Source of the DNA: Enterococcus mediterraneensis
GTDB lineage: Bacteria; Bacillota; Bacilli; Lactobacillales; Enterococcaceae
Length of the DNA: 64,000 nt
Direction of reading: 5' to 3'
Assembly (NCBI RefSeq): GCF_900604485.1
Contig: NZ_UWOP01000002.1
Coordinates: 62,001-126,000, forward strand
The notes beneath the pieces are model-generated. The model was given only the letters and a program-made list of their open reading frames with translations. It was not told the origin of the DNA and did no database searches. Position 1 is the first letter of the stretch. Each line of letters opens with the position of its first letter. A program made the translations under genes and the position numbers. Positions 7,977 to 16,595 of the stretch are shown piece by piece.

Positions 7977-8092
7977 TGCTCCTATCTCACAAATAAGAAG
8001 TAAATCATGTTGGCAAATATATTCTGCTGAATTAAAATGAGCATAATAGATCATATACCCATTGAAGGCTTTTCAAAAGGAGTTGGATAAAA

Positions 8093-8968
8093 GTGTGTCA
8101 TGACTCAAATGGATTATTTACTATCGCGGCAGGCAGACGTCACAGTGTGGCTATCAGATCGGACACTACCGTTGTTGTGACTCCAGATAAAAGCAAGCAA
8201 TTCAAGACTGATCATTGGAAGGATATCCAATCTGTTGCGATCGGTAATGTGCATCTTGCGACGAATACCGGTAATGAACACATCGTTGGGCTGAAAAGCG
8301 ATGGGACTGTCGTAGCGACTGGGTGGAACAAGCACAATCAATGCGATGTCAGTGATTGGCACGATATTGCAGCTATTGCGGCAGGCTGGCGGCGAACGTT
8401 AGGATTGAAAAAAGACGGTACGGTGATCTCTGTAGGCAGAGAGAATGAAGGACAGTCTGATGTAGCCCACTGGCAAGAAATCAAGGCCATTGCTGCAGGA
8501 GATTGGCATACCATCGGGTTAAAAGCAGATGGGACTTTGATCTCTACTGGAAATAATATGCGGGGACAATGCAATGTAGAGGATTGGGAGAGTATCCAAT
8601 CTATTGGAGCGGGCTATCTCCATACTGTTGGTCTCAAGAATGATGGTACCGTAACAGCTGTTGGCTGGAATGAGTATCAGCAATGTGATGTAAGCAGTTG
8701 GCGTGAAATTACCATGATTGCAGCGGGAAGCTATCACACAGTAAGTCTACGCTTAGATGGGACAGTCATAGCAACTGGTGATAATCGATTTGGGCAATGC
8801 AATGTAGAAAATTGGCAAGAGATCATTGCCGTTGCAGCCGGTTGTTCTCATACCATCGGCTTAAGATCGGATGGCTCTGTGGTAGCTACGGGAGATAATG
8901 GTTATGGTCAATGCGAGGTAACAACTTGGCGTAATCTCAGAACGGATCAAAGTAAGAAACAAGTGTAG
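8093..8968 (+). CDS. RCC1-repeat beta-propeller protein
   Basis: A 291-residue protein built almost wholly from about seven RCC1-like repeats of roughly 40 residues. Each has the pattern I-AAG--HT-GL--DGTV-ATG-N--GQC-V--W. There is no signal peptide, membrane segment or cell-wall anchor, so it is probably cytoplasmic. The start is a GTG at 8093 with AAGGAG 10 bases upstream. RCC1 propellers usually mediate protein-protein contacts; the partner here is unknown. It stands alone between the hairpin region and its own terminator. Confidence 0.8.
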   Translation: MCHDSNGLFTIAAGRRHSVAIRSDTTVVVTPDKSKQFKTDHWKDIQSVAIGNVHLATNTGNEHIVGLKSDGTVVATGWNKHNQCDVSDWHDIAAIAAGWRRTLGLKKDGTVISVGRENEGQSDVAHWQEIKAIAAGDWHTIGLKADGTLISTGNNMRGQCNVEDWESIQSIGAGYLHTVGLKNDGTVTAVGWNEYQQCDVSSWREITMIAAGSYHTVSLRLDGTVIATGDNRFGQCNVENWQEIIAVAAGCSHTIGLRSDGSVVATGDNGYGQCEVTTWRNLRTDQSKKQV

Positions 8969-9013
8969 TGAACATAAATTTTTAGGGGAAATCAACTATC
9001 AATCAATAAAAAC

Positions 9014-9057
9014 CACCTGCCGATGCTCGTAGACAAAGCATCAGCAAGTGTTTTTTT
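9014..9057 (+). terminator. Rho-independent terminator
   Basis: CACCTGCCGATGC pairs with GCATCAGCAAGTG (two mismatches) and is followed by seven or more T residues. It ends the RCC1 gene. Confidence 0.85.
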
Positions 9058-9060
9058 ATC

Positions 9061-9150
9061 TTATTTCATAAGAGATCGTGATCGCTGTCTCCTGTTTCGC
9101 GACATGATCTTTATTTTTAGGGGAAGGTTTTATTTTTGTGTTTATAATCT
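9061..9150 (-). pseudogene. Short coding-like fragment
   Basis: On the minus strand a frame without a start reads into KPSPKNKDHVAKQETAITI and ends SYEIR at 9061. It resembles the C-terminal tail of a lost protein lying between the RCC1 terminator and the Dps-like gene. The family was not recognised. Confidence 0.2.
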
Positions 9151-9156
9151 TAAGGG

Positions 9157-9702
9157 CTAATCGTCGTCTTCATCTTCGTCATCAAGGTCTTGACGAACGG
9201 TTTTTCCTTGCAGGCGTTGGACTTGGTAAATGACATCTTTGTTGAAGCTCAACAATTCAACGAGTAGTTGTTGCAAGCCGTATTTTTCTTCTTTTTCAGC
9301 TAACTTGATGCCCCGTGTAATGAAGACGTTTTGGAAATCAAAGTCCTTTGCGAAATTTTCCAGCATAGCGGTCGCAGACAAGTACTTGTTTTGACCGTGC
9401 TCAGGGATCTTGCCGTAGCGGGTTACTTCTTCCAACGTAGTAGGGATCACTTCATTTTCGATCACTAGTTCGTGAGCGATTTTTTTGAACCAAGCCGCTT
9501 CTTGATCGGCAAATCCTTCAAAGACGGTACTCAATTCATTGGCATTGGCGCCTAAAACGTAGAATTGTGCTTGTGTCAGCTTCATTTCTTGCAGTTTAAA
9601 ATTGGCTAAAATATGACCGACCATTGCGCCGGCAGTTGGTTTGTGATGATCAAGATCCGCTTTTTTGACTTCTTCGGCAAATTTTTCTTCGACTGTACTC
9701 AT
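9157..9702 (-). CDS. Dps/ferritin-like protein with unusual metal site
   Basis: A 181-residue helical protein with the general length and hydrophobic pattern of the Dps ferritin-like family, which normally oxidises and stores iron and protects DNA, and an acidic tail (DLDDEDEDDD). Where canonical Dps has the HxxHW and LHEKF-DE ferroxidase motifs, this protein has TQAQFYV and ELSTVFEGFAD, so the usual His and Asp/Glu ligands appear lost. It lies 5 bases after the HMA chaperone gene, in one operon with the metal ATPase, arguing for a metal-stress role. Family assignment is moderately sure; activity is not. Confidence 0.6.
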   Translation of the reverse strand: MSTVEEKFAEEVKKADLDHHKPTAGAMVGHILANFKLQEMKLTQAQFYVLGANANELSTVFEGFADQEAAWFKKIAHELVIENEVIPTTLEEVTRYGKIPEHGQNKYLSATAMLENFAKDFDFQNVFITRGIKLAEKEEKYGLQQLLVELLSFNKDVIYQVQRLQGKTVRQDLDDEDEDDD

Positions 9703-9706
9703 TGAT

Positions 9707-9934
9707 TTACGCCTCTTTCACTTTCGTTGATTGGACTTCATAACCTAATTTTTCTACAACGGCAGACAATTGTTCGGGGCTGACTTCATCTGGATCGAAG
9801 TTAGCTTTGATTTTGCTGGCATTGAATAAGACTTTTGTATCGCTCACTCCAGGTTGTTGAGAAACGGCATTCTCGATTTTTTGCATACAGCTTGGGCAAG
9901 ACAATGTATCTAATTGCATGATGATTTTTTTCAT
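9707..9934 (-). CDS. HMA-domain metallochaperone (CopZ-like)
   Basis: A 75-residue single heavy-metal-associated domain with the metal-binding loop LSCPSCMQKIE (CxxC at about residues 12-15) and the typical beta-alpha-beta length. Such proteins deliver metal ions to P-type ATPases. I chose the ATG at 9934, preceded by GAAAGGA; upstream codons in the frame belong to the end of the ATPase gene. The ATPase downstream partner lacks its own N-terminal HMA domain, so this protein may supply that function in trans. Confidence 0.8.
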   Translation of the reverse strand: MKKIIMQLDTLSCPSCMQKIENAVSQQPGVSDTKVLFNASKIKANFDPDEVSPEQLSAVVEKLGYEVQSTKVKEA

Positions 9935-9965
9935 AGTAGATTTTCCTTTCTTCTTCTTGATGCTT

Positions 9966-11882
9966 TTATTGTAGGGCAGAGCTGTCGGAAAGAACTTGAT
10001 GACTATCAAGTTTTTCAACTTTTTTATGGTCGAAGTACAACAAACGCATAGCATTGAAAATAACGACTAGAATGCTGGCTTCATGGACGAACATTCCGCT
10101 GGCCATGTAGATGAAACCGGCGAACAAACCGATGAGCAGGAATAATACGACTCCGATCGCGATCACGACGTTTTCTCGAGTGTTCAAGACAGTTTTTTTA
10201 GCTAAGCGATAGGCATGGACTAATGCTTCAAAACTGGATTGCATCAAGACGACATCACTGGTTTCAATAGCGACATCGGTTCCTGAACCCATTGCGATAC
10301 CGATATCTGCGGTTGCTAAAGATGGTGAATCATTGATCCCATCACCGACAAAGGCGGCACGACGACCTTCATCTTGGAATTTTTTAACGAATTGAACCTT
10401 TTCATCCGGCAGTAATTCAGCGTGGACTTCATCGATCCCTAACTCATTAGCGACATAATCGGCGGTGATTTGGTTGTCACCAGTCAGCATCACCAAATGT
10501 TTGGCACCGGCTTGCTTCAGACGAGCCAACTGTTCAGCAACTTCTGGACGGATCACGTCAGAAACACCGATGATCTGGGTAATTTTTTTATCGATAGCGA
10601 CGATTATGATGGAGCTGCCGGTTTTTTGCAGTTGCAGCAGATCTTGTTCTTGTTGCGGTGTCAAAGATAGTTTATGAGTCGCGATCAATTTGGCATTTCC
10701 GGCACAAACTTCATGACCTTCGATTTCAGCTGAGATTCCTTGTCCTTTGATGGTTTGGTTATTTTTGATTGCCAGTTGTTGAAAGTTCAATTTTTTCTCG
10801 TTGGCATAATTAATCACAGCCCGTCCAAGCGGGTGATCGGATAATGTTTCTAGCCGCGCAGCTAAAGCGAGACTGAGATCTTCGTCATTTGTATAGCTTT
10901 TGATATTGGATACAGCAGTGGTTCCTTTTGTTAAGGTACCGGTTTTATCAAAGACAAAGGTATCGATCTTGGAAAAAGTATCCATCGCTTCGCCGCCTTT
11001 GACTAAGATGCCGCGTTTTGCACCGTTACCGATACCGGCCACATTGGAAACGGGAGCACCGATCACTAAAGCCCCAGGACAACCAAGAACCAAAACGGTG
11101 ATCGCTAGACGAAAATCCCGGGTGAACAAACCGACAAGCAATGCGATCAACAATACGGCAGGTGTGTAGTATTGAGAGAAACGGTCAATAAATTTTTCTG
11201 CATGAGATTTGGTATCTTGTGCTTCTTCGACTAATTCAATGATTTTCGCAAATGTCGTATCGTCACCGACTTTTGTCGCTTCGATCTTTAGATACCCATC
11301 TGCTAAGATAGTTCCAGAGAAAACCTCATCTCCTTGGGTTTTGACGACTTGTTTGGATTCACCGGTAACAGCCGCTTCATCCGCGTAACCTTTTCCGTCA
11401 ATAACTTGCCCATCTACAGGGATCGCACCGCCAGTCTTCACTAATACGATGTCGCCTTCTTCCACGTCATCAATTTCGACTTCTTCGATGGTACCATCCG
11501 CTAAAACAATGCTGGCGGTAGTAGGGGCCATTTCTGTCAAAGCTTTGATGGATGCTCTTGTTTTCGTCAATGTTTTTTGTTCCAAGTAGCTGCCGAATAA
11601 AAACAAGAAAGTCACGATAGCTGATTCATTGTATTCTCCAATGATAAAGGCACCCACTACCGCGATCGTTACTAAAAGGTCGATGGAGATGACTTTGACT
11701 TTTACTGCTTGATAGGCATGGATCGCAATTGGGATCACGGCGATGATGGAGGCAACGGCTAATGCTGCTTTGTACAAAAACACGGCGCCGACAAATTTAC
11801 CGATAAAGCCTAAAACGATCAAGATGGCTGATAAAACAGTGATGTGGTTACTATGATCTTGGATCCACTTTTGAAATTTCAT
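9966..11882 (-). CDS. P1B-type metal-transporting ATPase with CPG motif
   Basis: A 638-residue membrane ATPase exporting heavy-metal ions. Seen: TGES (173-176), the phosphorylated Asp in DKTGTLT (Asp 312), the GDGIND hinge near 520, and about eight membrane segments. The metal-site motif in the sixth segment is CPGALVIGAP (268-277) where most family members have CPC or SPC. The last segments carry HEASILVVIFNAMRLL, which resembles the HEGGT-type motif of cobalt/iron (P1B-4) exporters. It has no N-terminal HMA domain. It heads an operon with the HMA chaperone and the Dps-like protein. Iron, cobalt or zinc export are all possible. Confidence 0.82.
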   Translation of the reverse strand: MKFQKWIQDHSNHITVLSAILIVLGFIGKFVGAVFLYKAALAVASIIAVIPIAIHAYQAVKVKVISIDLLVTIAVVGAFIIGEYNESAIVTFLFLFGSYLEQKTLTKTRASIKALTEMAPTTASIVLADGTIEEVEIDDVEEGDIVLVKTGGAIPVDGQVIDGKGYADEAAVTGESKQVVKTQGDEVFSGTILADGYLKIEATKVGDDTTFAKIIELVEEAQDTKSHAEKFIDRFSQYYTPAVLLIALLVGLFTRDFRLAITVLVLGCPGALVIGAPVSNVAGIGNGAKRGILVKGGEAMDTFSKIDTFVFDKTGTLTKGTTAVSNIKSYTNDEDLSLALAARLETLSDHPLGRAVINYANEKKLNFQQLAIKNNQTIKGQGISAEIEGHEVCAGNAKLIATHKLSLTPQQEQDLLQLQKTGSSIIIVAIDKKITQIIGVSDVIRPEVAEQLARLKQAGAKHLVMLTGDNQITADYVANELGIDEVHAELLPDEKVQFVKKFQDEGRRAAFVGDGINDSPSLATADIGIAMGSGTDVAIETSDVVLMQSSFEALVHAYRLAKKTVLNTRENVVIAIGVVLFLLIGLFAGFIYMASGMFVHEASILVVIFNAMRLLYFDHKKVEKLDSHQVLSDSSALQ

Positions 11883-12013
11883 TTTTCTTCCTCTTTTCTT
11901 TCTCTTTCTTACAAGACACAGTATAGAGACTATTGGGCGATAAAAAATTGACCAGTATCAAGTTTTGAAAAAGATTGTGCGGGAGGAGGTAGTAATAGGT
12001 GATTTTTATAAAC

Positions 12014-12054
12014 AAAAACCAAGCGGGCTCCTGTTGAACAGAGGCACCGCTTGG
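12014..12054 (-). terminator. Terminator of the transglutaminase operon
   Basis: CCAAGCGG and CCGCTTGG form a perfect 8-bp stem. Read on the minus strand it is followed by TTTTTGTTT, just after the transglutaminase stop. Confidence 0.8.
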
Positions 12055-12073
12055 CAATCACATATCTAAATGT

Positions 12074-14146
12074 TTATTTTCTTTTTTTAGAAAAAAGAAT
12101 TCGTAAACTTTCTAAGAGAAGTCGCTTTTCACTGGTAGCTTTTGATCCCCCGTAGAGAGATTCTTCGTAGCGGCTTGTTGCTTTTTGCCAGTTGCCATCT
12201 AGTTGCCATTTTTCTTCCGCCCGCTGACTATAAGCGGTTAATGTCTCTGCTGGCTTGCGAGGCAGTTTTCTTGAGAACAAGAAAAGCAGGGAGCGATAGC
12301 CAGATTCAAAGGAAAGTATATTGAGTGCAAAAGACAAGAGGTGATATACCCAAAATCGGGCAGTTATGACTAGTCCTAATAGTAAAGGGATAAAGAGCAG
12401 ACGTAAGTCAAATAGATAATGTGTTTCAGATCCTTGGGCAGCTTCCACAGTACTGCTCACTAAAGTCTCCTCACTAGGAGCACTCGTCTCTAATGGATTT
12501 GTTTCCGAAGTCTCTGTCTCTGCAGTTGGTAGGGTTGTCTCTGTCGTAGATTCTTGTGAAAAGGTATCAGAAAAAGCCGGTGTCGGCTCAAAGGGCAGCC
12601 AGCCATAGTCAGTAAAGTAAACTTCCGGCCAAGAATGGGCATCAGCATTGCGGATCGTGACTTCGACACCATTTTCAGTTGTTGCAACAGCTCCGTTATT
12701 AAAGCCCTTCGCCCAACGTGTCGGAATATCCAGGCTACGCAGCAGAACGATCATAGCTGTGGAAAAATTGTCACAATAACCCACCTTTGAATCAAAAAGA
12801 AAGTAATCTACATACTCACGATTTTCTGGAGTGACTTCTGTATCGATCTTAGAATAGCGGAATTCTCCTGAACGCAGATAGTTTTGGATCGCTTCCACTT
12901 TTTCCAACTGACTCTGAGCATCCTCGGTAATCTCAGCAGCCAACTCCCGGACTCGTCTTGGCACTGAATCCGGCAATTGGGTGTACATTGCCATACCAGG
13001 CAGAATCGGTGCTTCTTGGATCGTAGGCCTTTGAAGGGGACGGAATATCAACTGTTGTTCTGCCGTTGATGCAAAAAAAGAAATCCGTTCAGTACTCCTG
13101 TCAAAGCGAACTTCATTTAATACAGTCGGGATGTTCCATTGAATATTCCCATAAGGCTGAGGCAAATAAGGGATTGCTTCACTTGGTGTGATGGTTACAG
13201 TCTCGCTATCAGCTACCAGTGTTCCAGGATAAGTAAAAAGATAAAACGGATTGGAAGGATATCCTCTATTTTCTCCGATATCTGTCCATCCTTGGCCGCT
13301 GTAATTATGTTTTGTTTCTACTCGCCAATAGCTTGGAGAAGACATTTGAGCGGTAAATAAAATAGTAAAGTCATCTGCTAGAGGACCGCCAAGAACCGTA
13401 TCATCTTCAGAGAAGCCGCTTCGTTTGAGAGCACCTGAACCGCCCCCGTAATCAGCGATCGCGTCAAAAATTCCTGCCTCGTTGATCCGATTCCGCAATG
13501 GTTGCCCCCAAAAGAAAATTTCTCGTTGTACTTGCGGCAGACTGATTGGGAAAAGAAAAGCGAATACACCGATAAGACTTAAAAAGAGGAGCAAGCGGTT
13601 ATTTTTGGCTGATTTATTTTCAATCATTTTTTCAGTGAGCAGAAATCCACAACAACTGATAGAGATCAAAACACCTTCAAATAATAAGGTTTGATGGCTA
13701 AAGATAGTCAATAAAATCAAATAACAGATAGTAAAAAATACGGCCAAGCGCCACCGATGAAAACGCAAAATCAATAGACTAGATAAAAGCAAAAAGAGCG
13801 TCATAAAGAATACTGCTGTATCGACTGGTAAATGAGAGGCTGTTCCTTGATAGATCAGCTGCAGCTGTCCATAAATTTTCTGGACAAGAGCTGGCAGCCA
13901 TTCGCTTAAAGAGAGGCCTGGTTCCACAGGGATCGTCAAATGCAGCACCCACAAAGTCAGTAAAGAGATTCCAAAGAGCCGTATGATCCGTAACCGCAAA
14001 GAAAGCAAAAGATGCAAAAGAAATAAAAAGAGGTACAACGGCCAAGTTGGTGAAAGCTTATTGGCAATAGCAAAGGGTGTGATCAATGTTGCCAGCAATA
14101 AATAAGAAAACAGCGAAAACAGCCAGTGCTTTTTTGAATTAATCAT
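12074..14146 (-). CDS. Membrane transglutaminase-like protein (TgpA family)
   Basis: A 690-residue protein. About six N-terminal membrane segments (DUF3488-like, residues 1-210) precede a periplasmic-side transglutaminase core. Its catalytic triad is visible: Cys in KVGYCDNFSTAM, His in NADAHSWPEVYF, and Asp in TDYGWLPFEPTPAF. After a Thr/Ser/Glu-rich linker a further membrane helix and a cytoplasmic DUF4129-like tail follow. It overlaps the DUF58 gene by 8 bases. The triad MoxR-DUF58-transglutaminase is a conserved operon type; its substrate in Firmicutes is not known. Confidence 0.85.
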   Translation of the reverse strand: MINSKKHWLFSLFSYLLLATLITPFAIANKLSPTWPLYLFLFLLHLLLSLRLRIIRLFGISLLTLWVLHLTIPVEPGLSLSEWLPALVQKIYGQLQLIYQGTASHLPVDTAVFFMTLFLLLSSLLILRFHRWRLAVFFTICYLILLTIFSHQTLLFEGVLISISCCGFLLTEKMIENKSAKNNRLLLFLSLIGVFAFLFPISLPQVQREIFFWGQPLRNRINEAGIFDAIADYGGGSGALKRSGFSEDDTVLGGPLADDFTILFTAQMSSPSYWRVETKHNYSGQGWTDIGENRGYPSNPFYLFTYPGTLVADSETVTITPSEAIPYLPQPYGNIQWNIPTVLNEVRFDRSTERISFFASTAEQQLIFRPLQRPTIQEAPILPGMAMYTQLPDSVPRRVRELAAEITEDAQSQLEKVEAIQNYLRSGEFRYSKIDTEVTPENREYVDYFLFDSKVGYCDNFSTAMIVLLRSLDIPTRWAKGFNNGAVATTENGVEVTIRNADAHSWPEVYFTDYGWLPFEPTPAFSDTFSQESTTETTLPTAETETSETNPLETSAPSEETLVSSTVEAAQGSETHYLFDLRLLFIPLLLGLVITARFWVYHLLSFALNILSFESGYRSLLFLFSRKLPRKPAETLTAYSQRAEEKWQLDGNWQKATSRYEESLYGGSKATSEKRLLLESLRILFSKKRK

Positions 14147-15128
14147 CGGTACTCACCGCCTTTGGTAGTGTCCAACTCTGCTTTTTACCATGTATTTGCA
14201 GCATTTCTTGCTGTTCGATCAAGGTGACGGAGTTATGCTGCTGCAAGAAAGCAATGCTAGGTGCTGTTGTTTCATTACGTTCACTAAACAGCAGAATCTG
14301 ACGATTTTTCGGCAAAACGCCAGCAGGGGGGCCTTGCTGATACACCGCCCATTCTTCCGGTGTGATGTGTTGAGAGAGCACCCCGGATTTTGACCAAATC
14401 AAGAAATGAAAGTCATTTTTATGCTGTTGATAGAAGGAATAATACAAATTGATCAACTTTTCTGAATCCGACCATAAAATTATCAGAACCGGCTGATTTT
14501 CTTCCGGCAAGAGTTCTCGTGTGATCAAATCCTCTGTCCGAGCAGAAAGCTTCCAATTGATTCGATTCAACGGATCTCCATACTGATAGTTTCGATGGTC
14601 AGCGATCTCGGAAGAAAAATAATCTTTTTCGTAAAGCAGTCTATTTTTCAGTAAAAAAGTATAAAGATTTCGACTGTATTCAAAGTCTGGTTTCGGCAAA
14701 ACCAGCACTTTTTCCTTTAATATATAGGTTTTCTTTCGTTGCAATTTACCTGTCAGATCACTGATTTCTAAAGTGAGAGGCAGTGAATCAACGATGCCGC
14801 GATGCTTGAAAAAAACCGGCAAATAGAGCTCTTCATTTTTATTTAAAGAAATCGCCTTACCATTGAAGGACAGGTAAGGCTCTAGAAATAGCCGGCGATC
14901 AAAAACTATTGGTAATTGCTCTTGAGTTTGGGCATGGGCGACAGTTTGTCTTAAGGAAAAGGAGAGCAAACCAGCCGGCATTAGCCACATAAACCAGTTG
15001 ACGAAACAAAATAGTAAATAAAAATAGAAAAGGTACCAGCCAAGGGAATAATCGAAGCCAAATGCGTACAATCCCAGTCCCAGCAAAACGGATACTTGCA
15101 AAGTAAAATGAAGAATCGTTTTTATCAT
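14139..15128 (-). CDS. DUF58 domain membrane protein
   Basis: A 329-residue protein with two N-terminal membrane helices (about 8-50) and the DUF58 signature NYQYGDPLNRINWKLSART at about 182-200. The C-terminal half resembles a von Willebrand A-like fold in other members. It lies between the MoxR ATPase (5-base gap) and the transglutaminase (overlap), so the three are translated together. The precise role is unknown; family members often assist MoxR-dependent assembly or maturation. Confidence 0.85.
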   Translation of the reverse strand: MIKTILHFTLQVSVLLGLGLYAFGFDYSLGWYLFYFYLLFCFVNWFMWLMPAGLLSFSLRQTVAHAQTQEQLPIVFDRRLFLEPYLSFNGKAISLNKNEELYLPVFFKHRGIVDSLPLTLEISDLTGKLQRKKTYILKEKVLVLPKPDFEYSRNLYTFLLKNRLLYEKDYFSSEIADHRNYQYGDPLNRINWKLSARTEDLITRELLPEENQPVLIILWSDSEKLINLYYSFYQQHKNDFHFLIWSKSGVLSQHITPEEWAVYQQGPPAGVLPKNRQILLFSERNETTAPSIAFLQQHNSVTLIEQQEMLQIHGKKQSWTLPKAVSTDD

Positions 15129-15132
15129 TCGG

Positions 15133-16086
15133 CTACCTCACTGGAACAGGGATTTGATCAATGATCTCACGAATGATCTCATCAACTTGTTTTTGAGAAA
15201 AATCTTTGAGGATCAGTCGATGGTGAAAAACTGCCGGGACAACGGCTTGCAGATCATCTGGTGTCACATATCCTCGTCCCCACGTCAAAGCGTATGCTTT
15301 TGCCGCTTGGATAAATGCTACACCGGCCCGAGGGGAGATGCCTAAAACCAGATCTGGATGTATACGAGTTGCTTGAATCAGCTGCAAAGCATACCGGAGA
15401 AGTTCGGGAGCGATGTGGACTTGCTGAACAGTATACTTTAAAGTCGTTAATTGATCTAGGGACAAAACAGGAGGGACCGGCTTAGAATCATTCCTCCCAG
15501 CTAACATCTGCAGTTCAAACTTTTCGGCTGGATAACCTAATTTCAAACGAAACAAGAACCGATCCAACTGGGCTTCCGGAAGCGGGTAGGTTCCTTCATT
15601 TTCTAAAGGATTTTGTGTAGCAATCACGAAAAAGTGTGGATCTAAGGATATTGATTTTGATTCGATCGTCACCTGTTTTTCTGACATAGCTTCCAATAAA
15701 GCCGCTTGCGTGCGGGGTGTTGTTCGATTCAATTCGTCTGCTAAAAGGATCGTGGTAAAGATCGGACCTTGATGGAATTCAAATTGGTTGGTTTGCCGAT
15801 TAAAGATCGAGACACCTAAAAGATCGCTAGGCAATAGATCAGGAGTGAATTGGATTCGTTTGAAATCGGCTTGGATCGCTTGCGTCAATGTTTTTGCCAA
15901 TAATGTTTTTCCGACACCCGGAATATCTTCAAATAATATATGTCCATCCGCCAACAATGCTGTGACTGTTAAACGCAGAATCTCTGTTTTACCAAGGATG
16001 TTTTGTTGTAGGGCAGCCATTAACTCGTTGATTTTTGTCTCCGCATACTGAAAAGGTTGTGTCTCCATCTTCGTCACCGCTTTCAT
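15133..16086 (-). CDS. MoxR-type AAA+ ATPase
   Basis: A 317-residue ATPase with Walker A DIPGVGKTLLAKTL (about 56-69), Walker B in ILLADELNRTTPRTQAALLEAM, and sensor 1 FVIATQNPLENEGTYPLPEA. This is the standard MoxR layout. It is probably a chaperone-like partner of the downstream DUF58 and transglutaminase proteins. Two starts are possible: ATG 16086, or ATG 16068, which has a GGTGA upstream and may be the true one. Confidence 0.88.
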   Translation of the reverse strand: MKAVTKMETQPFQYAETKINELMAALQQNILGKTEILRLTVTALLADGHILFEDIPGVGKTLLAKTLTQAIQADFKRIQFTPDLLPSDLLGVSIFNRQTNQFEFHQGPIFTTILLADELNRTTPRTQAALLEAMSEKQVTIESKSISLDPHFFVIATQNPLENEGTYPLPEAQLDRFLFRLKLGYPAEKFELQMLAGRNDSKPVPPVLSLDQLTTLKYTVQQVHIAPELLRYALQLIQATRIHPDLVLGISPRAGVAFIQAAKAYALTWGRGYVTPDDLQAVVPAVFHHRLILKDFSQKQVDEIIREIIDQIPVPVR

Positions 16087-16542
16087 ATTGTGGTTAGCGC
16101 AAAATAACGACTAGAAAATACGCCGTTTTATTTAAGAATCGTTTAGTTTATTATCCCAAATTTTCTCCATTACTACAAAGGCTTTTTCTGATGGTTTTAT
16201 AATAGAAAACTTTATAAGTAAAATTACTGCATAACATTTTTTTCTTGATAAAGAAAATTATTTATAAATATGGTGAGGAAAAGATATTTATAGTCTTTTT
16301 TACCGGCACATATTATAGATCTACTTTAAATATATACTTTAAAAACTGAAATGAGCTATTTTTTGCTTTTAAATACTTAGTAGAAAAGAGGAAGAGGTAG
16401 TCATAGGGAATTTAGATTGTTTAGGCAGTTGTAACTAGCTAAAAAAACAGGTATGTTCGGTAATTTTTATCGAAACACAGCTTGATTTATATATGCCGTG
16501 AGTTTTTTAGGTGGAGAAATTTACTTTTTTTCAAAGCTCTTA
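16087..16542. other. AT-rich intergenic region, no gene seen
   Basis: About 450 bases between divergent moxR and the DXS-like gene. It must hold the moxR promoter. I find no convincing frame, RNA fold or repeat other than the MerR-type promoter at its right end. Confidence 0.4.
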
Positions 16543-16573
16543 TTGACTTAAAGTCCAGGTTAAGTTGTACACT
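16543..16573 (+). promoter_or_regulatory. MerR-type promoter with 19-bp spacer and dyad
   Basis: -35 TTGACT (16543-16548) and -10 TACACT (16568-16573) are separated by 19 bases instead of 17, the hallmark of promoters activated by MerR-family proteins. Within the spacer, ACTTAA and TTAAGT form an inverted repeat around an 8-base centre. The gene downstream of the DXS-like gene encodes a MerR-type protein. Confidence 0.75.
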
Positions 16574-16595
16574 GGAAAAACAGAGGAGGATGACT

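Noticed and set aside
10465-11169. Plus-strand frames of 66-89 codons inside the metal ATPase
   Set aside because: They are antisense shadows of a well supported P-type ATPase gene.
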